A stretch of 16,779 bases of DNA from positions 1 to 16,779 of the forward strand of contig URVC01000070.1 of NCBI GenBank assembly GCA_900551245.1, written 5' to 3'. The notes under the pieces were generated by a model. The model was not told the origin of the DNA. It saw only the letters and a program-made list of their open reading frames with translations, and did no database searches. Position numbers and translations under genes: made by a program. Positions within the stretch are counted from its first letter, which is position 1. Every line of letters starts with the position of its first letter. The DNA comes from an uncultured bacterium. Its GTDB lineage: Bacteria > Verrucomicrobiota > Lentisphaeria > Victivallales > Victivallaceae. Below are positions 1-6,850 of the stretch, one piece after another.

Positions 1-66
1 CCGCAACGGTTATAATTTATCGAAAACTTGCTGTTATTTAGGGATAGGTTCTAAGTATTTGTTGTT

Positions 67-95
67 TTGAAAAGAGGGCTGTATATTGATAGAAT
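67..95 (+). promoter_or_regulatory. Candidate sigma-70-type promoter of the DMT-family gene
   Basis: A -35 box TTGAAA (67-72) and a -10 box TAGAAT (90-95) are separated by 17 bp. The start codon of the membrane protein gene follows at 138, giving a short leader of about 35 nt. The call rests on consensus matching only. Confidence 0.5.
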
Positions 96-137
96 GCAAA
101 CCGTTCGGGTTCGGTAAGGAAAGAGTAGAGAGAAATC

Positions 138-1043
138 ATGTTGATCGGAGTTGTCGGCGGACTCTGTTCCGCATTGCTGCAGTCGGGTTCGTACGTATTT
201 TCCCGTGTTTTCATACACAAGCACCGGGGATCCTTTACGCTGGTGGTGTTTTCCCAGTTGATCATGGGGGTGTTCGGGGCGTTGACCATTCCGCTGATGA
301 TGCCGTTCACCCGGTATCCGGCAACGTGGAACTTCGCTCTGTTGATGCTGTTGTGTGTGCTTTCGTTTGTCGCCGGCCAGTACGGCTTCTTCCAGACGCT
401 CCGGGAGGTGGAGGCGTCGCGTCTCTCCTCGCTGCTGGGGTTGAAGATCGTCATTCTGGCGTTTTTCACCATGCTGTTGACGCGGACGCCGCTGCATTTC
501 CTGCAGTGGATTGCGGTCATCCTCTGTTCCGTCGCGGCGATCGGCATGAACTTTACCGGGGGGCGGATCTCCTTGCGGGGGGCCTTCTGGCTGGCATTCA
601 TGCTGGTGACCTATTCGATCTGCGATATGATCGAGGCGGAATTGATTCTGCAGATGCGCGGAAGTTCTCTGATTGCCGATTCCACCGCGGTCGCCGGGTT
701 GATGTATTTCATTCTGGGCCTCCTGACGCTCCCCTGTCTTTTGAAGTGCCGGTTCCGTTTTCAGCTGTGCAAAGATGCGCTGCCCTATGCGCTGACCTGG
801 TATTGTGCGATCATTCTGCTTTTCCTCTGTTACGGTTCGATCGGGGCCGTCTTTGGAAACATCATTCAGGCGAGCCGTGGAATCATCTCGGTTCTGCTCG
901 GCGCGTGGCTGCTCCATTGCGGGTACGAACATCTGGAGCCGCGAGTGGGCCGCAAGGCGTGGTGCCGCCGGTTCCTGATGGCGGTGGTGATGATCTGCTC
1001 CATGTGCCTCTATTCCTACGCCAGGACGCTGGTGGGGAAATAG
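138..1043 (+). CDS. EamA/DMT-type multi-pass membrane transporter
   Basis: This 301-residue protein is almost entirely hydrophobic, with about ten predicted membrane segments (roughly residues 2-20, 33-56, 65-87, 95-113, 118-140, 146-165, 184-203, 212-235, 240-260 and 275-297). The size and layout are those of the drug/metabolite transporter superfamily: two repeats of five helices. Each repeat has the typical small-residue helix after a short polar turn, VEASRLSSLLGLKIVIL near residues 92-108 and QASRGIISVLLGAWLL in the second half. It would be an inner-membrane exporter or permease; the substrate cannot be read from sequence. The ATG is preceded by a purine-rich AGAG-containing stretch and a good promoter. 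No partner gene is linked to it: the next intact gene is convergent and lies over 350 bp away. Membership of the superfamily is well supported, the exact family less so. Confidence 0.8.
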   Translation: MLIGVVGGLCSALLQSGSYVFSRVFIHKHRGSFTLVVFSQLIMGVFGALTIPLMMPFTRYPATWNFALLMLLCVLSFVAGQYGFFQTLREVEASRLSSLLGLKIVILAFFTMLLTRTPLHFLQWIAVILCSVAAIGMNFTGGRISLRGAFWLAFMLVTYSICDMIEAELILQMRGSSLIADSTAVAGLMYFILGLLTLPCLLKCRFRFQLCKDALPYALTWYCAIILLFLCYGSIGAVFGNIIQASRGIISVLLGAWLLHCGYEHLEPRVGRKAWCRRFLMAVVMICSMCLYSYARTLVGK

Positions 1044-1084
1044 GCTTCGGCAGGAGAGCGGTCGGAAAAAGAGAACTTCTGCCG

Positions 1085-1357
1085 GGGACGGGCGGATGAG
1101 GTCCTGGAACGGGCTTTCGATTTTCTCCGCCAATTCCTGCATTTTTGCGGTCATCTGTGCCCGATGAAGCCGGTTTCATCGAGGAGCGTGACCTTTGCGG
1201 TTCCGGCGGGGAACCAGCTCCAAGTACTGCAGCGTCCCTCGCTGTCGTTTTTCCGCCGTCGGCGGCCCTGCGGTGTACGCATCCATTTTTTTACCGTTGC
1301 CGATGGCGGAGAGAACCTGCTTTGGAAAAGGGTTGCCGGGAGCCCGCGAGGATCTTC
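1085..1357 (-). pseudogene. Degenerate coding remnant in the gap between the DMT and WYL-regulator genes
   Basis: The 1044-1405 gap holds no intact gene, but the minus strand shows coding-like sequence. A frame open from 1357 reads through QVLSAIGNGKKMDAYTAG and LQYLELVP. It then needs a shift of one base in a CCCC run, near 1216, to continue as AGTAKVTLLDETGFIGHR. That second part ends in a TGA that overlaps by ATGA the start (1154) of a further frame beginning MTAKMQELAEKIESPFQDLI. The overlap is the kind seen in coupled genes. The second frame loses protein-like character near 1085 and runs antisense into the DMT gene. I do not recognise the family. It could be a broken gene pair or chance, and the frameshift is inferred, not proven. 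Confidence 0.35.
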
Positions 1358-1405
1358 AAAGGCTAGGAAGCCATCCGGCAGCGGTTCTCAAAAAGGTTCT
1401 GTGCT

Positions 1406-2413
1406 TCATCGTGCCTCCGACGGGGAGATGGGCGCGGTTTCATACGAGGCAAGCATCGTGCGCAGCATTTCCTGAAACTCCTGCCGCAGTCCTGTGGGTT
1501 CAAGGAGTTCCGCCAGCCCCTGCTGGGCGAGCAGGAACGGGAAGAGGATCTCCCGGCTGACAGCCGGAATTTCCACCGTGCCGTCCGGAAGAAAGCTCTG
1601 GCGGCTGTGCAGTGGGCGGGCGGCGAGAACGTCGCGCAGCATCTCGGTGATTTTAAGTTTGACGTTCCGGACTTTCTCGAAGCCGAGAAAATCATCCACC
1701 GTCACCGAACGGATGATTTTCTCATCGGGGGTGAAATGTTCCGGCAACGGCTCCGCACTTCTGATCCGGTGGAGTGCGAAGGTGCGCGGCTGTTTCTTCA
1801 GCCGGCAGAATCCCTTGCTGTACCAGGAGTTGTTGTAGAATACCAGCGTGTGCGGTTCAAAGACCCGTTCGGTGAGGTGCCCCCGGTAATCGGCATAAGC
1901 GATTTTGACGGTGCGATGGGTCTGCCACGTTTCGAAAATCTTCATGAAAATCTCCCGGTCCAGCTGGATGTACAAGCCGGAGAGGATGGTCAAGCTCGCC
2001 AGATTGGCGGTGTCGAGAAAATCCGGATTGTGATTCTGCAGCAGATAATCGACCGCATTGCGAATGCGGTTTTTCAGCGGGGAGGGAAAAATATCTTCGG
2101 ATATCCGGGCGCCGATGACCGAGGCGAGCATCTCGTTCTCATCCAGCAGCGCGGGGGCGATGAAATCCCAGTCATGACGTTTCAGATAGTAGCCGTTCCT
2201 TGCCCGGTCGAAGGCGAGGGGACATTGAAATTCAAACTCCAGCGTTTTCATGTCCCGCAGGATGGTTTTTCGAGAGCAGTCGATTTCCAGCTCTTCCTCC
2301 ACGGCGATGCGGCGGAACTCCCGGACCAGGGATTCCGAGTTCGGATAGCGGTTCTCCTTGAGCATTGCCGCGATCCGGGTAAGGCGATGCAACTGAGCTT
2401 TTTGTAACGGCAT
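1406..2413 (-). CDS. HTH-WYL-WCX transcriptional regulator
   Basis: The 335-residue protein has the three-part layout of WYL regulators. An N-terminal winged helix-turn-helix covers about residues 8-77, including SRKTILRDMKTLE and the wing NGYYL. A WYL domain lies at about 160-225 with RVFEPHTLVFYNNSWYSKGFC, where the eponymous motif reads W-Y-S. A C-terminal WCX-type segment covers about 250-325. WYL domains bind nucleic acid or other small ligands and control the attached HTH, so this is a cytoplasmic DNA-binding regulator, repressor or activator. I place the start at the ATG at 2413, where homology to HTH proteins begins. A longer frame reaches a TTG at 2494, but that codon sits inside the divergent promoter region. 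No strong Shine-Dalgarno is visible at 2413. The gene diverges from the SIMPL/lone-WYL unit and probably controls it and itself. Confidence 0.85.
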   Translation of the reverse strand: MPLQKAQLHRLTRIAAMLKENRYPNSESLVREFRRIAVEEELEIDCSRKTILRDMKTLEFEFQCPLAFDRARNGYYLKRHDWDFIAPALLDENEMLASVIGARISEDIFPSPLKNRIRNAVDYLLQNHNPDFLDTANLASLTILSGLYIQLDREIFMKIFETWQTHRTVKIAYADYRGHLTERVFEPHTLVFYNNSWYSKGFCRLKKQPRTFALHRIRSAEPLPEHFTPDEKIIRSVTVDDFLGFEKVRNVKLKITEMLRDVLAARPLHSRQSFLPDGTVEIPAVSREILFPFLLAQQGLAELLEPTGLRQEFQEMLRTMLASYETAPISPSEAR

Positions 2414-2453
2414 GTTGAAAAATTTTTGATTTTTTTTTGATTTTCTTTCTGAG

Positions 2454-2482
2454 AGGACACTCTTTGTCCATTTGCGGATAAT
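2454..2482 (+). promoter_or_regulatory. Candidate promoter of the SIMPL/lone-WYL unit, overlapped by an inverted repeat
   Basis: A -35 AGGACA (2454-2459) and a -10 GATAAT (2477-2482) are 17 bp apart, upstream of the SIMPL start at 2530. An inverted repeat GGACA-N5-TGTCC (2455-2469) covers the -35. A second imperfect palindrome, GATAATATATTGTATC (2477-2492, 12 of 16 positions symmetric), covers the -10. Either could be the operator of the divergent WYL regulator. Confidence 0.4.
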
Positions 2483-2507
2483 ATATTGTATCAAAGAAAA
2501 AAATCAA
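2480..2507 (-). promoter_or_regulatory. Candidate divergent promoter of the WYL regulator
   Basis: On the minus strand a -35 TTGATT (2502-2507) and a -10 TATATT (2480-2485) are separated by 16 bp. It overlaps the divergent promoter of the SIMPL gene, so one bound regulator could affect both directions. It also argues against translation starting at the TTG at 2494. Confidence 0.4.
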
Positions 2508-2529
2508 ACCGGAAACACAGGAGGATATC

Positions 2530-3189
2530 ATGAGCAGAATCATCACCGTGAAAGGCACCGGAACCGTCAGCAGCAAACCCGATACCGTTGTTCTCACCAT
2601 GGACCTGGATTCGCGCCACGCGGAATACGGCAAATGCATGAAACTGGCGACAAAGGAGCTGGAAACTCTGCGCCGGGCCATCGCCGGCTGTCAGTTTGCC
2701 GACGACGCTCTGAAGACCACGGATTTCCGGATTGAGGCGGTGTACAAAAGCTGCAAGGATTCCTCCGGAACCTGGCATGACCTCTTCGATGTGTGGTGCT
2801 GCAGCCATGGGCTGAAGCTGGAGTTCCCGCTGGATTGCGAACGGCTGACCCGGGTGCTGGCGGCGCTGGCGAAGTGCGATTCGCATCCGAAAATCAAGGT
2901 GAAGTTCCGGGTGGCCGACCGCGATGCGATCTGTGAAGCTCTGCTTCGGGATGCGGCGCAGAATGCCCGACGCAAAGCGGAAATTTTATGCGCGGCAAGC
3001 GGTGTCACTCTGGGGGAACTTGTTACGATCGATTACAACTGGGGAGAGCTGTCGATCTTCTCCCGGACGAATTATGAGAATGATTGCGAAGGGATCATTT
3101 TCGGCTCCTGCAGTGAAAAGGGCATCTCGATCGATCCGGAAGAGGTGAAAAACAGCGATACGGTCACGTTCGTTTGGAATATTGTGTGA
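2530..3189 (+). CDS. SIMPL-domain (DUF541) protein, cytosolic and cysteine-rich
   Basis: This 219-residue protein matches the SIMPL fold family from end to end. It has the opening strand ITVKGTGTVSSKPDTVVLTM (residues 5-24), a middle segment, and the helical stretch LLRDAAQNARRKAEILCAAS (138-157) followed by GVTLGEL. Most SIMPL proteins are secreted or periplasmic and begin with a signal peptide. This one has none, so it should stay in the cytosol. It also contains eleven cysteines (36, 54, 75, 90, 91, 103, 116, 135, 154, 186 and 194), which is many for its length and fits a reducing compartment. The ATG has a strong GGAGGA site (2520-2525). The stop is followed after 13 bp by the lone-WYL gene, so the two form one transcription unit, divergent from an HTH-WYL regulator. 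The molecular function of the family is not established. Confidence 0.82.
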   Translation: MSRIITVKGTGTVSSKPDTVVLTMDLDSRHAEYGKCMKLATKELETLRRAIAGCQFADDALKTTDFRIEAVYKSCKDSSGTWHDLFDVWCCSHGLKLEFPLDCERLTRVLAALAKCDSHPKIKVKFRVADRDAICEALLRDAAQNARRKAEILCAASGVTLGELVTIDYNWGELSIFSRTNYENDCEGIIFGSCSEKGISIDPEEVKNSDTVTFVWNIV

Positions 3190-3202
3190 AGGTGGTGAAA
3201 AA

Positions 3203-3553
3203 ATGGGATTGCTGGAAATCTGTTATCTGCCCGGGAAGGAATTCCCTCCCTGTCCCAAGGAGATTCCTCTGGAAATCTACAGGCCTATTGTCAAAAGCAT
3301 GATGAAAAAACGTCTTTTGAAACTGACCTACATCAAGGAGAGTTACGAACTCTCCCGGCGGCGGGTGATTCCTGAAGCGCTGGTCTGGCGGGACGGCCAC
3401 TGGTATCTGGCGGCCTTCTGCCTGCTGCGCGGCGAGCGGCGCACATTCCGGGTGGACCGCGTGGTCAAGGCGAAGAAATGTGAGGAGAAGTGTCACCGGA
3501 CCGGAATCGGCAAAGAGGTGAAAAAATACGGATTGTTCCCTCATTTCCACTGA
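3203..3553 (+). CDS. Standalone WYL-domain protein without HTH
   Basis: The product is about 116 residues and consists essentially of one WYL domain. Residues 28-45 (PIVKSMMKKRLLKLTYIK) form the first strand region. Then comes RRRVIPEALVWRDGHWYLAAFC, with an intact W-Y-L at 67-69, and the conserved basic strand RRTFRVDRV (79-87). There is no helix-turn-helix or WCX part. WYL domains are ligand sensors in bacterial regulators, so a free one could act as an accessory sensor, a partner of the divergent HTH-WYL regulator, or a ligand sink. The ATG at 3203 is preferred over the upstream TTG at 3182 because AAGGTGG (3189-3195) sits at proper spacing and the TTG would overlap the SIMPL stop. It lies 13 bp after the SIMPL gene and is probably co-transcribed. 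Domain identity is clear; the role is inference. Confidence 0.8.
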   Translation: MGLLEICYLPGKEFPPCPKEIPLEIYRPIVKSMMKKRLLKLTYIKESYELSRRRVIPEALVWRDGHWYLAAFCLLRGERRTFRVDRVVKAKKCEEKCHRTGIGKEVKKYGLFPHFH

Positions 3554-3682
3554 GAAACAGTCCCGGTCGCATTGCAGACATGGGGGAAAATTACGGGAGC
3601 AGCCATTGTGATGGAGACAGCGGGGAGGAATTGACTGCTGTCGCAGGCCGCTGGGAAATGTTTCGGGCAACGGAAGACGGAA

Positions 3683-3720
3683 CGGGACCCCGGAGCAGAG
3701 GCGTTTCGCCGGCGGTCCCG
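3683..3720 (-). terminator. Terminator-like hairpin after the GH5-LacI-MFS-EEP operon
   Basis: Outer arms CGGGACC (3683-3689) and GGTCCCG (3714-3720) enclose an inner GGCG-TTT-CGCC hairpin (3700-3710). It begins one base beyond the stop of the EEP gene. Downstream on the minus strand the sequence is T-rich (TTCCGTCTTCCGTTG) but has no clean T-run, so intrinsic termination is plausible, not certain. The 3554-3721 stretch between the convergent genes shows nothing else I can name. Confidence 0.4.
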
Positions 3721-3721
3721 G

Positions 3722-4630
3722 TCAGGGTTGAAGGGCTTCCGGATTCGCCGGGGCGTCGAGGCGGAACTCCACCAGCAGCGGCGCGTGGTCGCTCAGGGGG
3801 CCGCGTTTCTCCACGGTGAACTCCTGCTTGAGCAGTTTGCGGAGAACCGGCCGGAGCGGCAGTGCTGCGCTGGGGCGGTAGAAGATGTGGTCGATCGGCG
3901 GCCAGCCGCTGAAGCCCAGCTCCAGCGTGGAACTGCGCAGACCTGCTTCCTCCTGAAACGCCGCGAGTTCCGGCGAGGCGGGCTGGAGGTTGAAATCCCC
4001 GCAGGCGATGACCGCATGGTCCGGCGGCGAATTGCGCCGGATGAACATGGCGAACTGTTTCAGCTGGCTCCGCCGCGCCTCTCCGGAAACCTCCGGAGTT
4101 CCCGCCGCGAGGTGGGTGGTGTAGAGGTCGAGTTTCTGCCGGTTCAGTTCGATTCTTGCCAGAAGGAGCCCCTTGGAGGCGGCCCGGTTCTCCAGCGACC
4201 CTTCGGCGTTGAAATACTCCGCTTTCGCTTCGAGGACCGGAAAACGCGAAAGCACCGTCAGCCCGGAGTTCACCGGTTTGAGCAGGTGGCGGCGGCGGGC
4301 GAAGCGGACGCCGCTGTGCAGGTTGTTCTGCTCGAACAGCTGCCGGTAGCCGCAGAAACTTTCCTGGAGTCCGATCAGATCGAAGGGGCGGAGCCGTTCC
4401 CCGATCTGCGGATTTTTCCAGGTGCAGTCGTCGAGCAGCGGGCGCGCCTGAATGTTGTAACTTACGACGGTGAAACTCTTTCGCGGCGCTCCGGTTTCCG
4501 CCGGGCGGGGGGTGATCGTTACCGGCGAAGGGGAACAGCCGGTGAACAGCGTACACAGAACCGCCCCGGCGATGCAGATCGGTTTCACCGCCGGAATCCG
4601 GAATCGTTTTGGCATGGCAGAACAACGCAT
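3722..4630 (-). CDS. Endonuclease/exonuclease/phosphatase-family lipoprotein
   Basis: This 302-residue protein starts with a basic, hydrophobic leader and a lipobox L-F-T-G-C (28-32), so it should be lipid-anchored outside the cytoplasm. The rest is a complete EEP (DNase I-like) metal-dependent phosphodiesterase fold. Catalytic positions are visible: N59 in VSYNI, E90 in LQE, H173 in TTHL, D212/N214 in GDFN, D247/H248 in IDHIF, and D281/H282 in SDH. The SGLTVLSRFPV segment (122-132) resembles the neutral sphingomyelinase-like branch, but the substrate could be a lipid, a sugar or inositol phosphate, or a nucleic acid. The start at 4630 is favoured; an in-frame ATG at 4615 is possible. A GGAG lies 13 nt upstream, inside a perfect palindrome (4631-4647). 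It is the last gene of the GH5-LacI-MFS operon, 31 bp after the transporter. Confidence 0.85.
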   Translation of the reverse strand: MRCSAMPKRFRIPAVKPICIAGAVLCTLFTGCSPSPVTITPRPAETGAPRKSFTVVSYNIQARPLLDDCTWKNPQIGERLRPFDLIGLQESFCGYRQLFEQNNLHSGVRFARRRHLLKPVNSGLTVLSRFPVLEAKAEYFNAEGSLENRAASKGLLLARIELNRQKLDLYTTHLAAGTPEVSGEARRSQLKQFAMFIRRNSPPDHAVIACGDFNLQPASPELAAFQEEAGLRSSTLELGFSGWPPIDHIFYRPSAALPLRPVLRKLLKQEFTVEKRGPLSDHAPLLVEFRLDAPANPEALQP

Positions 4631-4647
4631 GGAGATAAGATATCTCC
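4631..4647. repeat. Perfect palindrome in the MFS-EEP gap
   Basis: GGAGATA-AGA-TATCTCC forms two 7-bp perfect arms with a 3-bp centre, directly abutting the EEP start codon. On the mRNA the only Shine-Dalgarno-like GGAG lies in one arm, so a hairpin would mask it. It could instead be an operator half-site pair or chance. Confidence 0.5.
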
Positions 4648-4661
4648 GGATCTGTCGCGCG

Positions 4662-5867
4662 TCAAGTCCCCCGGTAATGGAAGGGAAGGATTCCCAGCAG
4701 TGCGATGGCGCCGGCGAGGAAGAAGCGGGGGAAGTTTTCGCCGGTGAAGAAGTTCGCCCCGAGCAGAAAGGCGCCGATGACCCGCGACAGCCCGTAGCCG
4801 CCGTAGAAGAGGGCGCCGCTGAAGGCCATCGTCATGGTTTTGTTTCCCGGCCGGGCCAGATTCATCATCTCCGCCGAGGCGATCACCGAAATCGCCGCTG
4901 TGGCGAAGCTGTGCAGCGCGAGGGCTCCCCCGGCGAGGAGGAGTTCGGCACAGGTTTCGGAACGGATGGCGAAGAGGAGCAGCGCCGCCGCCGCGTAGCC
5001 GAGGTGGAGAAGCAGCAGCAGCCGGGGGGAGGAAATTCGCCGGAGCAGGAACGGCATCGCCCGGTATCCGGTCAGCATCCCGGCGAGGCTCGCCGCGGAA
5101 AAGAGGATGAGGATGTTGTCTTCCACATTCAGGACGGTTTTCAGGTAGAGCAGTGCCGCCGGAACCGTCGCGTAGCCGAAGAGGTTCAGCCCGAAGAGAT
5201 AGAGCGAGAAGTTCCGCAGCGGACGGTTGGCGAGGGAGTGTTTCAACCCGGCGGCAATCTCCGGCACCTCCCGCACCGGGACCGGATAGTCCGGAATCCG
5301 CCGGATCCAGAAGAGCCTACCGCAGAAGAGAATGCCCGAAAGGAAAAGGATCAGCTGCAGACGGCCGATCGAAGGATTTTTCCCGGCCGCTGCCGCCGCG
5401 AGACAGAGAAAGATCACCCCGCTGAGCTGATGGCAGAACCGCATCCGGCTCAGGAACGCGGCGCGGCGGCGCGGCGGCAGGAAGCTCTCCAGCAGAGGAA
5501 ACCAGGTGGCGATGAATCCGGTGAGGCAGAACGCGGTCGCCGCGATCGCTCCAATCAGCACCGGCATCGCGGCTCTGCCGAACCAGGGGGCGGCGACGGC
5601 GGCGAAGTAACAGCATCCGGCGGAGAAGCAGGCGAGGTTGAGCAGCCTCCGGCCGCCGCAGCGCACCGCCAGCGCCGCCATCGGAATCAGCAGCAGTCCG
5701 TTGAAGAGCGGCAGCAGGGAGGTGGTGAGCATGGCCAGCTCATCGCCGGCGCCGAGCCCGGCGGCGAAGAGCAGGATCACCGCGCTGTCGGTGAGCGCAA
5801 CCTCTCCGGTGAAGCCGCAGCAGGAGGAGAGGATCGCTTTCCATTCCGATTTCCGTCGTTCGTTCAT
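4662..5867 (-). CDS. MFS transporter
   Basis: The protein is about 401 residues and nearly all hydrophobic, with about twelve predicted membrane spans. Basic loops such as RCGGRRLLN and LPPRRRAAFLSRMR lie between spans of the first half, as in the major facilitator superfamily, and the midpoint loop after RLFWIRRIPDYPVP splits it into two bundles. It sits in the inner membrane. The ATG at 5867 is chosen because its ATGA overlap with the LacI stop (TGA 5866-5864) indicates translational coupling; the upstream frame extension is just the antisense of the LacI gene. Placed between a LacI regulator and cytoplasmic GH5 on one side and an EEP lipoprotein on the other, it most likely imports the di- or oligosaccharide cleaved by GH5. 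The substrate is inferred from context only. Confidence 0.82.
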   Translation of the reverse strand: MNERRKSEWKAILSSCCGFTGEVALTDSAVILLFAAGLGAGDELAMLTTSLLPLFNGLLLIPMAALAVRCGGRRLLNLACFSAGCCYFAAVAAPWFGRAAMPVLIGAIAATAFCLTGFIATWFPLLESFLPPRRRAAFLSRMRFCHQLSGVIFLCLAAAAAGKNPSIGRLQLILFLSGILFCGRLFWIRRIPDYPVPVREVPEIAAGLKHSLANRPLRNFSLYLFGLNLFGYATVPAALLYLKTVLNVEDNILILFSAASLAGMLTGYRAMPFLLRRISSPRLLLLLHLGYAAAALLLFAIRSETCAELLLAGGALALHSFATAAISVIASAEMMNLARPGNKTMTMAFSGALFYGGYGLSRVIGAFLLGANFFTGENFPRFFLAGAIALLGILPFHYRGT

Positions 5868-6847
5868 GATTTCATCCGGATGGAGCCGTTTTCCACCAGC
5901 CGCACTTCGATCGACGTGTGAATCGGACTGCGCTTCTTCATCATCGGCCGGTTGGTGATGTAGTATTCGGCCCATTCCAGCAGGTTCTGGGAGCGGAAGC
6001 CGATGCAGTCGAAGTTGTAGTCCAGATGGGCGAATCGCTGGTCCTGCGGATGGTCGAAGGTGAGCACCCCGATCCGGCCATAGCGTTCCGGTTCCGGTTC
6101 GAGCAGTTCGCGCCGGTAGGTGTCGGCGAACTCTCCGGCGAGGAAGAGGATGCTGTCGGGGAGTTTGTCCACGGTGTCGAAATAGTGGCGCAGCAGCGGC
6201 GTGGTCTGCTCCGTCTTGCGCTCATGGATGAAGTCGAGCCGGCACTCCGGGTCGAGGAAGCGCATTTCGCCGCAGAACGCTTTGCACCGCTCCAGGCGGG
6301 TCGGATGGCGTTCGGCGAGGTGGATGGCGATGTGGCGGTGGCGGTGACGGAAGAGGTGCCGGGCCGCGAGTTCTCCGCCGCGGGTGTTGTCCGGCGAGAG
6401 GGTCACGTCGGCGTTGCTCCGGGTCGAGAGCGTCACGGTGTAGAGATCCGGATTGACCCGTCGCGCCTCGTCGATGATGGCGTTGTCCGGCACCGAGAGG
6501 AATACGGCGACGTCGCTGACCGCCGCCGTGTCGAGGAAGTCGGTCCGGGCGGTGCGGTGGCTGGTCCGGCAGCAGTGAAACCCCAGTTTCTGGATGTTGG
6601 TCAGCAGTTTTTCGCCATAGTGCGAAAGATAGGGGTGATCGATGAAGTCGAAGAGCACTTTGAAGCGTTTCCCGCGCCGGTGGGTGAAGAACCCGCAGCG
6701 GTTGAGCGCGTCGGTGACCCGTTCGCGGGTCTCCCGCTTGACGGCCGGATCGAGATTGACCACCCGGTAGACCGTCATGGCGCTCACGCCCAGCTCCCGG
6801 GCGATTTCGTGGAAATTGACGTTGAGACTTCCGGTTCTGCGTTCCAT
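5864..6847 (-). CDS. LacI-family transcriptional regulator with atypical hinge
   Basis: The 327-residue protein has a clear LacI-type HTH at residues 12-31 (FHEIARELGVSAMTVYRVVN), then DPAVKRETRERVTDALNRCGF. A type-I periplasmic-binding-protein-like sensor domain fills the rest, with segments such as DNTRGGELAARHLFRHRHRHIAI and the closing IGVLTFDHPQDQRF. In the usual family the HTH is followed by Y-x-P-N-x-x-A-x-x-L, the hinge helix that inserts in the operator minor groove. Here that stretch reads FFTHRRGKRFKVLF, and the hinge helix appears shortened or lost. The start at 6847 has GGAG at 7-nt spacing, and its ATG is only 3 bp after the GH5 stop. Its own stop overlaps the MFS start. It probably regulates this operon in response to the imported sugar or a GH5 product. 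Confidence 0.88.
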   Translation of the reverse strand: MERRTGSLNVNFHEIARELGVSAMTVYRVVNLDPAVKRETRERVTDALNRCGFFTHRRGKRFKVLFDFIDHPYLSHYGEKLLTNIQKLGFHCCRTSHRTARTDFLDTAAVSDVAVFLSVPDNAIIDEARRVNPDLYTVTLSTRSNADVTLSPDNTRGGELAARHLFRHRHRHIAIHLAERHPTRLERCKAFCGEMRFLDPECRLDFIHERKTEQTTPLLRHYFDTVDKLPDSILFLAGEFADTYRRELLEPEPERYGRIGVLTFDHPQDQRFAHLDYNFDCIGFRSQNLLEWAEYYITNRPMMKKRSPIHTSIEVRLVENGSIRMKS

Positions 6848-6850
6848 ACG

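Noticed and set aside
51..1154. Minus-strand open frame of 367 codons
   Set aside because: Mostly the mirror of the DMT gene; only its first 20-odd codons, beyond the DMT gene, look protein-like and are described as a remnant.
1253..1265. CCGCCG-T-CGGCGG palindrome as a terminator
   Set aside because: It has no T-run on the 3' side in either direction and lies over 200 bp from the DMT stop; GC-rich chance repeat.
2414..2494. N-terminal extension of the WYL regulator to a TTG at 2494
   Set aside because: The extension is lysine-rich, lies across the divergent promoter and lacks HTH-family similarity; the ATG at 2413 fits the domain start.
4470..5921. Plus-strand open frame of 483 codons rich in E, G, R and Q
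   Set aside because: Low-complexity antisense of the MFS transporter gene.
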